From: Bacteroidales bacterium
GTDB taxonomy: Bacteria; Bacteroidota; Bacteroidia; Bacteroidales; F082
NCBI GenBank assembly: GCA_017508895.1
Contig: JAFWRA010000042.1
Location: 1 to 40,211, forward strand
Length of the DNA: 40,211 nucleotides
Direction: 5' to 3'
In this document: positions 15,226 to 24,138 of the stretch, one piece after another
Layout of the letters: every line of letters begins with the position of its first letter
How positions within the stretch are numbered: position 1 is the first letter of the stretch
The notes under the pieces: generated by a model
Databases searched by the model: none
The model's input: the letters and a program-made list of their open reading frames with translations, nothing else
What the model was told of the DNA's origin: nothing
Position numbers and translations under genes: made by a program

Positions 15226-17517
15226 ATGATTGACCTATTGAAAGACCTCAACGAGCCTCAAAGAGAGGCCGTTACCACTATAGAAGGCCCCGTGATGGTG
15301 ATTGCCGGTGCCGGCTCGGGCAAGACCCGTGCCCTCACCTACCGCGTCGCCTACATGATCCAAGAGGGCATCGACCCCTTCAGCATCATGGCCCTCACCT
15401 TCACCAACAAGGCCGCCCGCGAGATGAAAGAACGCATCATGCAACTCGTCAACGCGAGTGACGCCCGCAATGTGTGGATGGGCACCTTCCACTCCATCTT
15501 TGCAAGGATTTTGCGCATCGAGGCTGAAAAGATTGGTTTCACGAGCAATTTTTCGATTTACGATACTGATGACTCGAAGGCTCTCATCACGCAGATACTC
15601 AAAGACTTGAGCCTCGACGCCAAGGTCTACCCCGCCAAGCAAGTGCTGTCGCGTATCTCAGCGGCCAAGTCGAGCCTTTACTCTCCAGAAGACTACGCCA
15701 ACGACCCGGAGATTCAAGAAACCGACCGCAAGTCGAACAAGCCGCTCATCGCACAGCTGTTCAAGCTCTACAACGAGCGCCTGCACCGCGCCAACGCCAT
15801 GGATTTCGATGACATCCTTTATTTCACCAACGTCCTTCTGCGCGACAACCCTGACGTGCTCTACAAATACCAAAACCATTTCAAGTTCATCCTCGTCGAC
15901 GAGTACCAGGACACCAACTACGCCCAATACCTCATCGTAAAGCGTATCGCGGCACTGTTTGAGAACATTTGCGTGGTGGGCGACGACGCACAAAGCATCT
16001 ATGCCTTCCGTGGTGCCAACATCCAGAATATCCTCAACTTCAAGAATGATTATCCTGATTATAAGTTAATTAGGCTGGAACAAAATTACCGTTCCACCCA
16101 GAACATCGTCAACGCTTCGAACGCTGTCATTGCACACAACAAAGACCAAATCAAGAAAAAGGTGTGGAGCGACAAGGAGAAAGGCGAACTCATTGGCCTC
16201 ATCCACGCCAACAGCGACACCGAGGAAGGCACCTTGGTGGCCAATAGCATCTTCGGCTACAAGATGAGCCGCCACTTAGCCAACAAAGACTTCGCCATCC
16301 TCTACCGCACCAACGCCCAGAGCCGTTCGATGGAAGAGGCACTGCGCAAGCAGAACATACCTTATAAAATATATGGTGGTCTCTCGTTTTACGACCGCAA
16401 GGAAATCAAGGACCTGCTGGCCTATTTCCGCGTCGTCATCAATCCCGAGGACGAACAGGCGCTTTTGCGCATCATCAACTACCCTGCCCGTGGCATCGGC
16501 AAGACCAGCATCGAGCGTATGATGGTCGTCGCCAACGAACAGCGCTTGAGCATCTGGAAATGCATGGAGAACAACGTGTTTCCGCAAGACTTCAACATGG
16601 GCACGGTCAACAAGTTCCGCGACTTCATGGTGATGATCAAGAGCTTCCAGTCACTGCAAGAAAAGATGAATGCCTTCGAATTGGCCAAACACATCACCAA
16701 TACCATAGGACTCATCAAAGTGCTGAAGGAAGACGACACACCAGAGGGCGTCTCGAGGGTCGAAAATGTGGAGGAATTGCTCAATGCCATCATGGAATTC
16801 AGCGACCGACAAGTGGATGAGACCACAGGCGAAACTGCCCGCGTCGACTTGGTGCAGTTCATGGAAGACGTGGCTTTACTCACTGACAGCGAGATGAAGA
16901 AAGACGACCCCGAGGAGGACTTCGTCAGCCTGATGACTGTACACTCAGCCAAGGGCTTGGAGTTCCCTTATGTCTATGTCGTGGGCATGGAAGAGAACCT
17001 CTTCCCTGGCATCCTCAGCCTCAGCACAAGAGAAGAGCTGGAAGAGGAACGCCGTCTGTTCTACGTGGCCATCACCCGCGCCATGACCAAGCTCACCTTG
17101 AGCTATGCCGAGCAACGCTACCGTTACGGCAACCTCACCCTCAGCGAGCGTTCGCGCTTCGTCGATGAAATTGACGCTAATCTCATCGAACAGACACAAA
17201 AAGCTTCATTTAAAGGCACTTCGCCAACGAGTGAAAGGTCCTTCGGACGCTTCAGCGAACACGGCTTCCGCAAGTTAGAGAGCACACCATCGATGACAAG
17301 GCCAAGTTACAGCCAGCCCACTGTACCACAAAACTTTGAACCGTCCAACCCTGACCTCTTGCAGGAAGGCATGAGGGTGATGCATCAGAAGTTCGGTGCT
17401 GGCACTATTTTAAGCATTGATGGCGCTGGAGCGAATAAGAAGGCCTCAGTGCATTTTGACACTGCCGGTGTAAAGATGCTCATGTTAAAGTTCGCACGTT
17501 TGGCGATAATCAAATAA
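15226..17517 (+). CDS. UvrD/PcrA-like superfamily 1 DNA helicase
   Basis: ATP-dependent 3'-5' DNA helicase of 763 residues, of the UvrD/Rep/PcrA group used in nucleotide excision repair and removal of blocks to replication. All core motifs are visible in order: Walker A GAGSGKT near residue 26, motif Ia TFTNKAAREMKERI, Walker B LVDEYQDTNYAQY, motif III VVGDDAQSIYAFRGA, motif IV LEQNYRST, motif V TVHSAKGLEFPYVYVVG and motif VI RRLFYVAITRAM. The last 60 residues contain a small domain (VMHQKFGAGTILS) like the PcrA C-terminus that binds RNA polymerase. I start at ATG 15226 because it follows the -7 box. Whether the right name is pcrA or uvrD cannot be settled here. Confidence 0.95.
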   Translation: MIDLLKDLNEPQREAVTTIEGPVMVIAGAGSGKTRALTYRVAYMIQEGIDPFSIMALTFTNKAAREMKERIMQLVNASDARNVWMGTFHSIFARILRIEAEKIGFTSNFSIYDTDDSKALITQILKDLSLDAKVYPAKQVLSRISAAKSSLYSPEDYANDPEIQETDRKSNKPLIAQLFKLYNERLHRANAMDFDDILYFTNVLLRDNPDVLYKYQNHFKFILVDEYQDTNYAQYLIVKRIAALFENICVVGDDAQSIYAFRGANIQNILNFKNDYPDYKLIRLEQNYRSTQNIVNASNAVIAHNKDQIKKKVWSDKEKGELIGLIHANSDTEEGTLVANSIFGYKMSRHLANKDFAILYRTNAQSRSMEEALRKQNIPYKIYGGLSFYDRKEIKDLLAYFRVVINPEDEQALLRIINYPARGIGKTSIERMMVVANEQRLSIWKCMENNVFPQDFNMGTVNKFRDFMVMIKSFQSLQEKMNAFELAKHITNTIGLIKVLKEDDTPEGVSRVENVEELLNAIMEFSDRQVDETTGETARVDLVQFMEDVALLTDSEMKKDDPEEDFVSLMTVHSAKGLEFPYVYVVGMEENLFPGILSLSTREELEEERRLFYVAITRAMTKLTLSYAEQRYRYGNLTLSERSRFVDEIDANLIEQTQKASFKGTSPTSERSFGRFSEHGFRKLESTPSMTRPSYSQPTVPQNFEPSNPDLLQEGMRVMHQKFGAGTILSIDGAGANKKASVHFDTAGVKMLMLKFARLAIIK

Positions 17518-17532
17518 AAATTCATACTTTTG
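17499..17532 (+). promoter_or_regulatory. Promoter of the DUF4290 gene
   Basis: TTTG at 17499-17502, a 22-nt spacer and TACTTTTG at 17525-17532. The -33 element lies inside the last codons of the helicase gene. Confidence 0.6.
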
Positions 17533-17550
17533 CACTAAAATTGTAATACA

Positions 17551-18261
17551 ATGGACAGAATTGGATTAACCTATAATACAGAAAAAGAGCAAATTGTCAT
17601 CTCGGAATATGGCCGTTGCATACAAGAAATGATCAAGAAGTTGCCAGAGATTGAAGACCGCGAACAGCGCACCGAGGCCGCCAAATACATCATCAGCGTG
17701 ATGGTGCAGATGAACCCGAGCATCAAGCAGTCGAGCGACTATGAACACAAGCTTTGGGACCATCTCTATATGATTTCAGGCTACCAACTCGATGTGGACA
17801 GCCCTTACGCTCCGCCCGTCCCAATGGAAAAACAAAGAAAACCTCAACATATTGGTTATCAGAATAACGACATCAAATACGGACACTATGGCCAATACCT
17901 CATCAAGATGATTGAGGCAGCCTCGCGAGAGGAGAACGACGAGATTCGTGAAGCCCTCGCGTATTCTTTAGCCAGTCAGATGAAACGTAACTATCTGGAT
18001 TGGAACAAGAGTGTCGTTAACGACCAAGTTATCATCGACGATCTGAAAAAAATCAGTGGCGGACGCCTCGTCATCGCCGACGAGTCGAAGCTGAACAACA
18101 ACGGCGACATGACTGTAAAAGGCCAGCCTCAAGCCAAACAACAGCAGCAGCAACAGCAAGGCAGGAAGAAAAAGAAAAAAGTGCCAAACCTGAAGGCCAA
18201 CATGAACAACCCCAATAATCCAGCGTATAAGAAACGTATGCAGGAACTTGGGAAACTTTAA
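17551..18261 (+). CDS. DUF4290 family protein
   Basis: Cytoplasmic protein of 236 residues. The N-terminal part (GLTYNTEKEQIVISEYGRCI and onward) fits the Bacteroidota family DUF4290, whose function is unknown. Residues 1-175 are mostly helical. The C-terminus is a basic, low-complexity tail with a glutamine run (near 193-198), then GRKKKKKVPN, which suggests nucleic-acid or ribosome contact. It is followed by a heptad-word palindrome and then murA, with no T-run terminator between, so the two genes may share a transcript. Confidence 0.83.
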   Translation: MDRIGLTYNTEKEQIVISEYGRCIQEMIKKLPEIEDREQRTEAAKYIISVMVQMNPSIKQSSDYEHKLWDHLYMISGYQLDVDSPYAPPVPMEKQRKPQHIGYQNNDIKYGHYGQYLIKMIEAASREENDEIREALAYSLASQMKRNYLDWNKSVVNDQVIIDDLKKISGGRLVIADESKLNNNGDMTVKGQPQAKQQQQQQQGRKKKKKVPNLKANMNNPNNPAYKKRMQELGKL

Positions 18262-18272
18262 TTACAAATGAT

Positions 18273-18352
18273 GAATGCAGAATGCAGAATGTAGAATGCA
18301 GAATTACTCGTGCATTCCTAATTCAGCATTCTTAATTCTACATTCTTAATTC
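18273..18352. repeat. Heptad-word palindrome between the DUF4290 gene and murA
   Basis: The left arm has five consecutive 7-nt words of the form GAATNNN (18273-18307: GAATGCA, GAATGCA, GAATGTA, GAATGCA, GAATTAC). After three bases the right arm has six words of the form NNNATTC (18311-18352), the reverse complement of the same type. Period and phase are exact throughout. The arms can fold into a long hairpin. It starts 12 nt after a stop codon and lies where no ordinary terminator is found. Confidence 0.85.
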
Positions 18353-18360
18353 TGAAAAAA

Positions 18361-19668
18361 ATGGCATCACTGAAAATCAAAGGCGGCTGCAAGCTGCAAG
18401 GCGAAATCATCCCGCAAGGTGCAAAGAACGAGGCCATGCAGATTCTTTGTGCCTGCCTGCTTACCGAGGAAAAAGTCACCATCCACAACCTGCCCGACAT
18501 CCTCGACATCAACAACTTGATTGCTCTGTTGGAAGGCATGGGCGTTACAGTGGAGCGACCTACTAGACATGACATTGTATTACAAGCCAAGTCCATAAAC
18601 TTCAACTACTTCCACCTGAGTGCCTACCAAAAAACCGCCTCAAAGCTTAGAGGTAGCGTTATGATGACCGGCCCGATGTTGGCACGCTTCGGCAAGGCCT
18701 ACATGCCCAAGCCGGGTGGCGATAAAATCGGTCGACGCAGATTGGACACACATGTCATTGGTCTCCAGAAACTCGGCGCCATCTTTGATTTCAACTCATA
18801 TGAAGTCGAGGTGCAACGCGGCGAACTAAAAGGCTGCTACATGCTCCTTGACGAGGCCTCCGTAACCGGTACGGCCAATATCGTCATGGCGGCAGTATTG
18901 GCCCAAGGCACCACCACCATCTTCAACGCTGCCTGTGAGCCTTATCTCGTGCAACTCTGCACCATGCTCAACAGCATGGGTGCCGATATCAAGGGCGTTG
19001 GTTCCAACCTCTTGACTATCAATGGCGTAAGCCGATTGCATGGCACGGAACACACGCTGCTTGCCGACATGATTGAGGTGGGCAGCTTCATCGGTATGGC
19101 CGCAATGACGGGTTCTGAAATCACCATTAAAAACGCTGGCATTGCTCAATTAGGCATCATTCCCGACGTATTTCGCCGACTTGGCATACAAATGGAATAC
19201 CATGGCGACGACATCTTCATTCCTGCCCAAGACCATTATGAGGTGCAGACTTTTATGGACGGCAGCATCCTCACCGTGGCCGATGCGCCCTGGCCAGGCT
19301 TCACGCCCGACCTCATTAGTATCGTACTCGTAGTAGCCACACAAGCCAAAGGCACTGTGCTCATCCACCAGAAGATGTTTGAGAGCCGATTGTTCTTCGT
19401 CGACAAACTCATTGACATGGGTGCACAAATCATCCTCTGCGACCCGCACCGCGCCAATGTCATCGGCCTTGACCATGCCCATGCTCTGCGTGGCATCCGC
19501 ATGGCCTCCCCCGATATCCGCGCTGGTGTAGCCCTACTTATAGCCGCCCTCTCTGCCGATGGCTACAGCATCATCGACAACAGCGACCAGATCGAACGTG
19601 GCTACCAATATATCGACAAGCGCGTCAATGCCCTCAGCCTTGATGGTCCAGTCATCGAACGCCTTTAA
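18361..19668 (+). CDS. murA: UDP-N-acetylglucosamine 1-carboxyvinyltransferase MurA (Asp-type)
   Basis: First committed enzyme of peptidoglycan synthesis; it transfers enolpyruvate from phosphoenolpyruvate to UDP-GlcNAc in the cytoplasm. Length 435 is normal. The N-terminal GAKNEA motif contains the conserved Lys22. The active-site loop reads MPKPGGDKIGRRRLDTH: the position of Cys115 in E. coli is Asp121 here (codon GAT at 18721-18723). Cys-to-Asp at this place is known to keep activity and prevent alkylation by fosfomycin, so intrinsic resistance through the target is expected. It follows the DUF4290 gene across a heptad palindrome. Confidence 0.96.
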   Translation: MASLKIKGGCKLQGEIIPQGAKNEAMQILCACLLTEEKVTIHNLPDILDINNLIALLEGMGVTVERPTRHDIVLQAKSINFNYFHLSAYQKTASKLRGSVMMTGPMLARFGKAYMPKPGGDKIGRRRLDTHVIGLQKLGAIFDFNSYEVEVQRGELKGCYMLLDEASVTGTANIVMAAVLAQGTTTIFNAACEPYLVQLCTMLNSMGADIKGVGSNLLTINGVSRLHGTEHTLLADMIEVGSFIGMAAMTGSEITIKNAGIAQLGIIPDVFRRLGIQMEYHGDDIFIPAQDHYEVQTFMDGSILTVADAPWPGFTPDLISIVLVVATQAKGTVLIHQKMFESRLFFVDKLIDMGAQIILCDPHRANVIGLDHAHALRGIRMASPDIRAGVALLIAALSADGYSIIDNSDQIERGYQYIDKRVNALSLDGPVIERL

Positions 19669-19690
19669 GCCCTATCCTTCCCATCTGCCA

Positions 19691-19718
19691 TTTTGTCAAA
19701 GTACACCCTTTGGCAAAA
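19691..19718. promoter_or_regulatory. Inverted repeat upstream of grpE
   Basis: TTTTGTCAAAG (19691-19701) faces CTTTGGCAAAA (19708-19718) across six bases; all 11 positions pair, one as G-T. No T-run follows, so it is not a standard terminator. It lies between murA and grpE and could be an operator for the heat-shock pair or a weak murA terminator. It does not resemble the CIRCE operator. Confidence 0.45.
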
Positions 19719-19769
19719 GATTTGATATGCCTTAGCGCAAAATAGAAAATAATAATAAACACACATATC

Positions 19770-20396
19770 ATGACAGAAAACGAAAACGTTAAGAATCAAG
19801 ACGATGCCTTGAAAGACACCGTCAATCCCAACATGGAGAACAAGCAAGAGCCCATCAAAGAGCAATCCACCGATGAGAAAAAGGAAGAATCCGCTGACAA
19901 GGTTTCGGACAAAAAGTCAAAACGGTTCAAGATTCGTCATGCCCAAGAGAAGGCCTTGGAGGAAGAAAAAGCCAAGTATGCCGAACTGAACGACAAATAT
20001 TTACGCCTATTCTCGGAGTTCGACAACTTCCGCAAGCGCACTGCAAAGGAAAAACTTGACCTGACCGTCACAGCTTCCGAAAACGTCATCAAAGAGATCT
20101 TGCCCGTACTTGATGACTTTGAACGTGCTCTGCAAAACATGGAAAAGAACGGCAATGAGGCCGACTTACAAGGCGTTACCTTGATTTTCAACAAATTGAA
20201 AGACACTTTGAAGAAGAAAGGCTTGGAGGAAATCGAGGCAATGGGGGTCGAATTCAACACCGACGAACATGAAGCCTTGACGATGATTCCTGCTCCTGAA
20301 GAGGATAAGAAGGGCAAGGTCTTAGACGTCATACAAAAAGGCTACAAGCTGAACGGCAAGGTGATACGGTTTGCACGTGTCGTTGTCGGTAACTAA
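19770..20396 (+). CDS. grpE: Nucleotide exchange factor GrpE
   Basis: Co-chaperone of 208 residues that releases ADP from DnaK. Residues 1-60 are a charged, low-complexity tail. A long coiled coil runs from about 60 to 135, including the conserved block [17 protein letters not shown]. The C-terminal beta domain has [16 protein letters not shown] and [17 protein letters not shown], typical of GrpE. It lies 14 nt before dnaJ, so the two form an operon; dnaK is not in this window. No TAnnTTTG box is obvious upstream. Confidence 0.95.
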   Translation: MTENENVKNQDDALKDTVNPNMENKQEPIKEQSTDEKKEESADKVSDKKSKRFKIRHAQEKALEEEKAKYAELNDKYLRLFSEFDNFRKRTAKEKLDLTVTASENVIKEILPVLDDFERALQNMEKNGNEADLQGVTLIFNKLKDTLKKKGLEEIEAMGVEFNTDEHEALTMIPAPEEDKKGKVLDVIQKGYKLNGKVIRFARVVVGN

Positions 20397-20410
20397 GAAA
20401 GGAATCAAGA

Positions 20411-21604
20411 ATGGCAGAAAAAAGAGATTACTATGAGGTGTTAGGGGTCAACAAGAACTCCACGCCTGACGAGATAAAGAGCGCCTACCGTAAGGCTGCC
20501 TTAAAATGGCATCCGGACAAGTGGGTGAACGGCACCGACGCCGAGAAGAAGACCGCCGAGGAAAACTTCAAGGAAGCCTCGGAGGCATATTCCGTGCTGA
20601 GTGACGAGAACAAGAAGGCGCGTTACGACCGCTACGGTTTTGCTGGCATGGATGGTGGTTCAGCCAGCGGTGGCAGCGGATTCGGTGGATTCGGCGACTT
20701 CGACCTGAACGACATCCTGAACAGCGTGTTCGGTCGTGGTTTCGACTTTGGTGGCGGCGGCTTCAGTGGCTTCAGCAGCTTCGGAGGCGGCGGCAGCCGT
20801 GGCGGCACCATGAAGCAACGCGGTTCCAACCTCCGCGTGAAGGTAAAACTCAACTTGCAGGAAATCGCTCACGGCACGAAGAAGAAAATCAAGGTGAACA
20901 AATATGTGGCTTGCTCACATTGCCATGGTAGCGGCTCTGAAGATGGTTCGACAGAAACCTGTCCCACCTGCCACGGTCGCGGTCAAGTGGTGCAGACCGT
21001 CAACAGCTTCTTCGGACAAATGCAGACCGCTTCGGTGTGTCCTACCTGCAACGGACGCGGCACCATCATCAAGAAGAAATGTACACATTGCGGTGGCGAA
21101 GGCATCATGAAAGGTGATGAAATCATTGAGATTGACATCCCTGCCGGCGTGGGTGAAGGCATGCAGCTCACCGTGCGTGGCAAAGGCAATGCCGGCCCGC
21201 ACAACGGCATCAATGGCGACCTGCTCGTCCTCATTGAGGAAGAAGCCCATCCCGAGTTTGAGCGCGATGAGAGCACGTTGATCTACAACCTGTTCATCAC
21301 CATACCTGAGGCCATCATGGGCACGCAAGCCGAAGTACCCACCGTAGACGGCAAGGTACGTGTAAAAATCGCTCCTGGCACACAGAGTGGTAAGGTACTG
21401 AGGCTAAGAGGCAAAGGCTTGCCCATCCTCAACGGTTATGGTAACGGCGACATGCTCGTCAACGTGAATGTTTGGATTCCGAAGAAGTTCAACAAAAAGG
21501 AAGAGGAACTGTTGCAGCAACTCGCCCAATCAGAGAACTTCAAGCCTAATCCAACCGCTGAAGAAAGGAGTTTTTTCAGTAAGATTAAGGATTACTTTAA
21601 CTAA
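20411..21604 (+). CDS. dnaJ: Chaperone protein DnaJ (class A)
   Basis: Hsp40 co-chaperone of 397 residues that delivers substrates to DnaK and stimulates its ATPase. The J domain (about 1-72) has the essential HPD in [10 protein letters not shown] Gly/Phe-rich region spans about 75-135. Four zinc-binding CxxCxGxG-type repeats follow: [24 protein letters not shown] and CTHCGGEG. The C-terminal substrate-binding domains contain [18 protein letters not shown]. All parts expected of full-length DnaJ are present. It follows grpE by 14 nt; a heptad palindrome begins at its stop codon. Confidence 0.97.
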   Translation: MAEKRDYYEVLGVNKNSTPDEIKSAYRKAALKWHPDKWVNGTDAEKKTAEENFKEASEAYSVLSDENKKARYDRYGFAGMDGGSASGGSGFGGFGDFDLNDILNSVFGRGFDFGGGGFSGFSSFGGGGSRGGTMKQRGSNLRVKVKLNLQEIAHGTKKKIKVNKYVACSHCHGSGSEDGSTETCPTCHGRGQVVQTVNSFFGQMQTASVCPTCNGRGTIIKKKCTHCGGEGIMKGDEIIEIDIPAGVGEGMQLTVRGKGNAGPHNGINGDLLVLIEEEAHPEFERDESTLIYNLFITIPEAIMGTQAEVPTVDGKVRVKIAPGTQSGKVLRLRGKGLPILNGYGNGDMLVNVNVWIPKKFNKKEEELLQQLAQSENFKPNPTAEERSFFSKIKDYFN

Positions 21605-21716
21605 AATGCGGAATTATAAATGCTGAATGCTGAATGAGAGCGAAGCCTATCTTCGATTTGCGTCATTCCGCATTCCGCATTAACTAGATGAATCTGCGAT
21701 TTCCGCATTCTTAATT
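21604..21716. repeat. Heptad-word palindrome between dnaJ and the ABC transporter genes
   Basis: After the dnaJ stop, 7-nt words run GAATTAT, AAATGCT, GAATGCT, GAATGAG, AGCGAAG (21611-21645). A five-base loop CCTAT follows, then the reverse words (CTTCGAT, TTGCGTC, ATTCCGC, ATTCCGC). A further inverted fragment with CCGCATTC lies at 21702-21710. The word GAATGCN is shared with the element at 18273, so the two look related. No ordinary terminator is present here. Confidence 0.78.
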
Positions 21717-21722
21717 ACCAAT

Positions 21723-22646
21723 ATGACTAAAATATCCGTCAACGAGGTCACAAAACGTTATGCCGACCATGTCGCTTTAGACCGTATTTGCATTGACATT
21801 CCAGAGCACTGCATTTACGGCCTTTTGGGTCCCAATGGTGCGGGCAAAACCACCCTTATACGCATCCTCAACCAAATCACCGCCCCCGACACAGGTGAAG
21901 TGCTAATTAGTGGCGAAAAGCTCAACCAAAAGCACATTGCACGCATCGGATACCTGCCCGAGGAACGAGGCCTTTACAAAAAAATGAAAGTCGGTGAACA
22001 AGCCATCTATCTTGCCGAACTGAAAGGCATAAAAAAAGCCGATGCCCAGAAAAGGCTTAAGGAATGGTTCGACAAGTTTGAAATCGGCAGTTGGTGGGAC
22101 AAGAAAGTCGAAGAACTCAGCAAAGGCATGCAACAAAAAGTTCAGTTCATCACCACCATTATCCACGAGCCTGACATTCTCATCTTCGACGAGCCTTTCA
22201 GCGGTTTCGATCCCATCAATGCCAACCTGCTGAAGGAATCCATCCTCGGTTTGCGCGACAAAGGTGCAACCATACTCCTCTCCACCCACAACATGGCCTC
22301 CGTCGAGGAACTTTGCGACAGCATCACCTTAATTAATAAAGGTAGGAGCATCTTGCAAGGCAAAGTCGGCGACATCAAGCGACAACACGACACCCACAAA
22401 AGAGAAATCATCCTCCGCACCGACGACTTTCAGCCGATTTATGCCTTAGGCGACACCTATAATAATATAAAGGTGGAACCTACCGAGGTTGAAAATGAGA
22501 TGAAGCTGACTACCTTCAGCGAATCGCCTAACGAACTATTGACCCAGCTGCTCCAAATCGGGCAACTAGTTTCCTACAAGGAAGTGCTACCCTCGATGAA
22601 CGACATCTTCATCCAAGAAGTTCAATCTCAAAACCAAGCCTCATGA
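21723..22646 (+). CDS. ABC transporter ATP-binding protein (NatA-like)
   Basis: ATPase subunit of 307 residues of an ABC-2 type exporter. Walker A is GPNGAGKTT near residue 38, the Q-loop region is GYLPEERGLYKKM, the signature is LSKGMQQKVQF near 137, Walker B is ILIFDEPFSGFDP near 158, and the switch His lies in LLSTHNMA near 189. The EERGLY motif and the C-terminal extension of about 90 residues are typical of the NatA subgroup, which in Bacillus works in sodium export. The substrate here is unknown. The stop overlaps the permease start by four bases. Confidence 0.92.
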   Translation: MTKISVNEVTKRYADHVALDRICIDIPEHCIYGLLGPNGAGKTTLIRILNQITAPDTGEVLISGEKLNQKHIARIGYLPEERGLYKKMKVGEQAIYLAELKGIKKADAQKRLKEWFDKFEIGSWWDKKVEELSKGMQQKVQFITTIIHEPDILIFDEPFSGFDPINANLLKESILGLRDKGATILLSTHNMASVEELCDSITLINKGRSILQGKVGDIKRQHDTHKREIILRTDDFQPIYALGDTYNNIKVEPTEVENEMKLTTFSESPNELLTQLLQIGQLVSYKEVLPSMNDIFIQEVQSQNQAS

Positions 22647-23956
22647 ACAAGATCGGACTTATCATCAAGCGCGAATACCTGACTCGCGTGCGCAAACGCA
22701 GCTTCCTCATCATGACCTTCCTGGGTCCCATCCTCATGGCTGCCATCTATATTATCCCCATAATGCTGGCGCTCAACTCCCATGAGGAGCATTTGCGCAT
22801 TGCAGTGGTTGACGAAAGTCAATGGTTCGAGGACCGCTTCAACAACACCAAAGAGCACACCTTCATCCCTATGCCAGGCCAACCAATTGACTCCGTAAAG
22901 GAGATGGTGAAAAACGGCGTGTTCGACATGGCTCTTTATGTGCCGCCCACCCAACTCAACATCCCGTCGAATGCGGTGGTTTACAGCATTCGACAAGTGC
23001 CCATAGAAGTGGAGACCTACATCAGCAGCGTGATGGAGAAAGAAATCGAAGACCAAAAGTTGATGGCCCAAGGTGTTGACCCTGAGATTGTCAGCGCGGT
23101 CAAGACCAATGTCAACCTTTCTGTCATGCGGATGGACGAAAAAGGCAATGAGAAAGAGACCTTCACCAAGGTGCAATTCACTCTCGGCATATTATTGGCC
23201 ATGTTGGTCTATATGTTCATCATTTTCTTCGGAGGTCAAGTGATGCAAGGCGTGTCGGAAGAAAAAACCAGCCGCATCATCGAGGTCATCATCAGTTCGG
23301 TGAAGCCGTTCCAACTCATGATGGGCAAAATCATTGGCGTTTCACTGGTGGCCCTCACACAGTTCGTGATGTGGATTCTATTAACGATTGTTCTCTACGT
23401 TGGATTCAGTGCTTTCATTGGCATCAGCAATCCTGAGATGATTTCTTCGGGCACTGTGATGAGCCAAGAAATCACCTCCAACGACATCATGAGTAACGAA
23501 AGCGTGCAGAGCATCCTGCAAATTGTTCATTCCATCGATTTCGGCACCATCATCACCACCTTCCTGATTTTCTTCGTGATGGGCTATTTGTTGTATGCTA
23601 CCCTTTATGCCGCCATTGGATCTTTGGTTGACAACAACACAGATGCGCAGCAATTCACGTTACCCGTCACCGTACCTTTGATTGTTGCAATCATATCATC
23701 GTTTTACATCGTCAACAACCCCGACAGCAGTCTGTCCATCTGGCTGTCAATGATACCTTTCACCTCTCCCATCTCCATGATGGTGAGGATTCCATTCGGC
23801 GTGCCCATCTGGCAAATCGTGGTTTCGGTGATTCTATTGGCCGGCACCTTCATTCTGATGACCTGGATTGCAGGCAAAATCTACCGCACCGGCATTTTGA
23901 TGTATGGAAAAAAACTTTCATACAAAGAAATATTTAAATGGTTAAAGTATAAATAA
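22643..23956 (+). CDS. ABC-2 type transporter permease (NatB-like)
   Basis: Inner-membrane permease of 437 residues that pairs with the preceding ATPase. One hydrophobic segment is near residues 20-42. A large extracytoplasmic domain of about 140 residues follows, then five or so segments from about 180 to 420. The N-terminus KIGLIIKREYLTRVRKRSF and the motif GVSEEKTSRIIEVIISSVKPFQLMMGKIIG in parts match ABC-2 / NatB permeases. It begins inside the last codon of the ATPase gene (ATGA), so translation is coupled. Only weak inverted sequence follows the stop and no clear terminator. Confidence 0.9.
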   Translation: MNKIGLIIKREYLTRVRKRSFLIMTFLGPILMAAIYIIPIMLALNSHEEHLRIAVVDESQWFEDRFNNTKEHTFIPMPGQPIDSVKEMVKNGVFDMALYVPPTQLNIPSNAVVYSIRQVPIEVETYISSVMEKEIEDQKLMAQGVDPEIVSAVKTNVNLSVMRMDEKGNEKETFTKVQFTLGILLAMLVYMFIIFFGGQVMQGVSEEKTSRIIEVIISSVKPFQLMMGKIIGVSLVALTQFVMWILLTIVLYVGFSAFIGISNPEMISSGTVMSQEITSNDIMSNESVQSILQIVHSIDFGTIITTFLIFFVMGYLLYATLYAAIGSLVDNNTDAQQFTLPVTVPLIVAIISSFYIVNNPDSSLSIWLSMIPFTSPISMMVRIPFGVPIWQIVVSVILLAGTFILMTWIAGKIYRTGILMYGKKLSYKEIFKWLKYK

Positions 23957-24029
23957 TTGTATAACAAATAATTACAACACACTTTTGTGTATTATCAAGT
24001 AATAAAAAAATTGGCAGAAAAAAGTATTT

Positions 24030-24061
24030 TTTGGGGATTAAAAAGAAAAATCCTATTTTTG
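24030..24061 (+). promoter_or_regulatory. Promoter of secDF
   Basis: TTTG at 24030-24033, a 20-nt spacer and TATTTTTG at 24054-24061. It leaves an AT-rich leader of about 70 nt before the start at 24139, without a clear hairpin. Confidence 0.78.
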
Positions 24062-24138
24062 CAGGCTCATAATTGAGTAAAATGGTTAAAATAGAAAATT
24101 TAACAAATTAAAAGTCAAATAATTAAATCAGTTTTACA

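Noticed and set aside
18273..18352. Possible CRISPR array
   Set aside because: The repeated unit is 7 nt without unique spacers, and the array inverts in the middle; no cas genes are near.
19675..19769. CIRCE operator before grpE
   Set aside because: The sequence TTAGCACTC with its inverted partner is absent; the inverted repeat found there is different.
24082..24111. Nine-codon leader peptide before secDF (MVKIENLTN)
   Set aside because: The leader is so AT-rich that short frames are expected by chance, and there is no hairpin or arrest-like sequence to support regulation.
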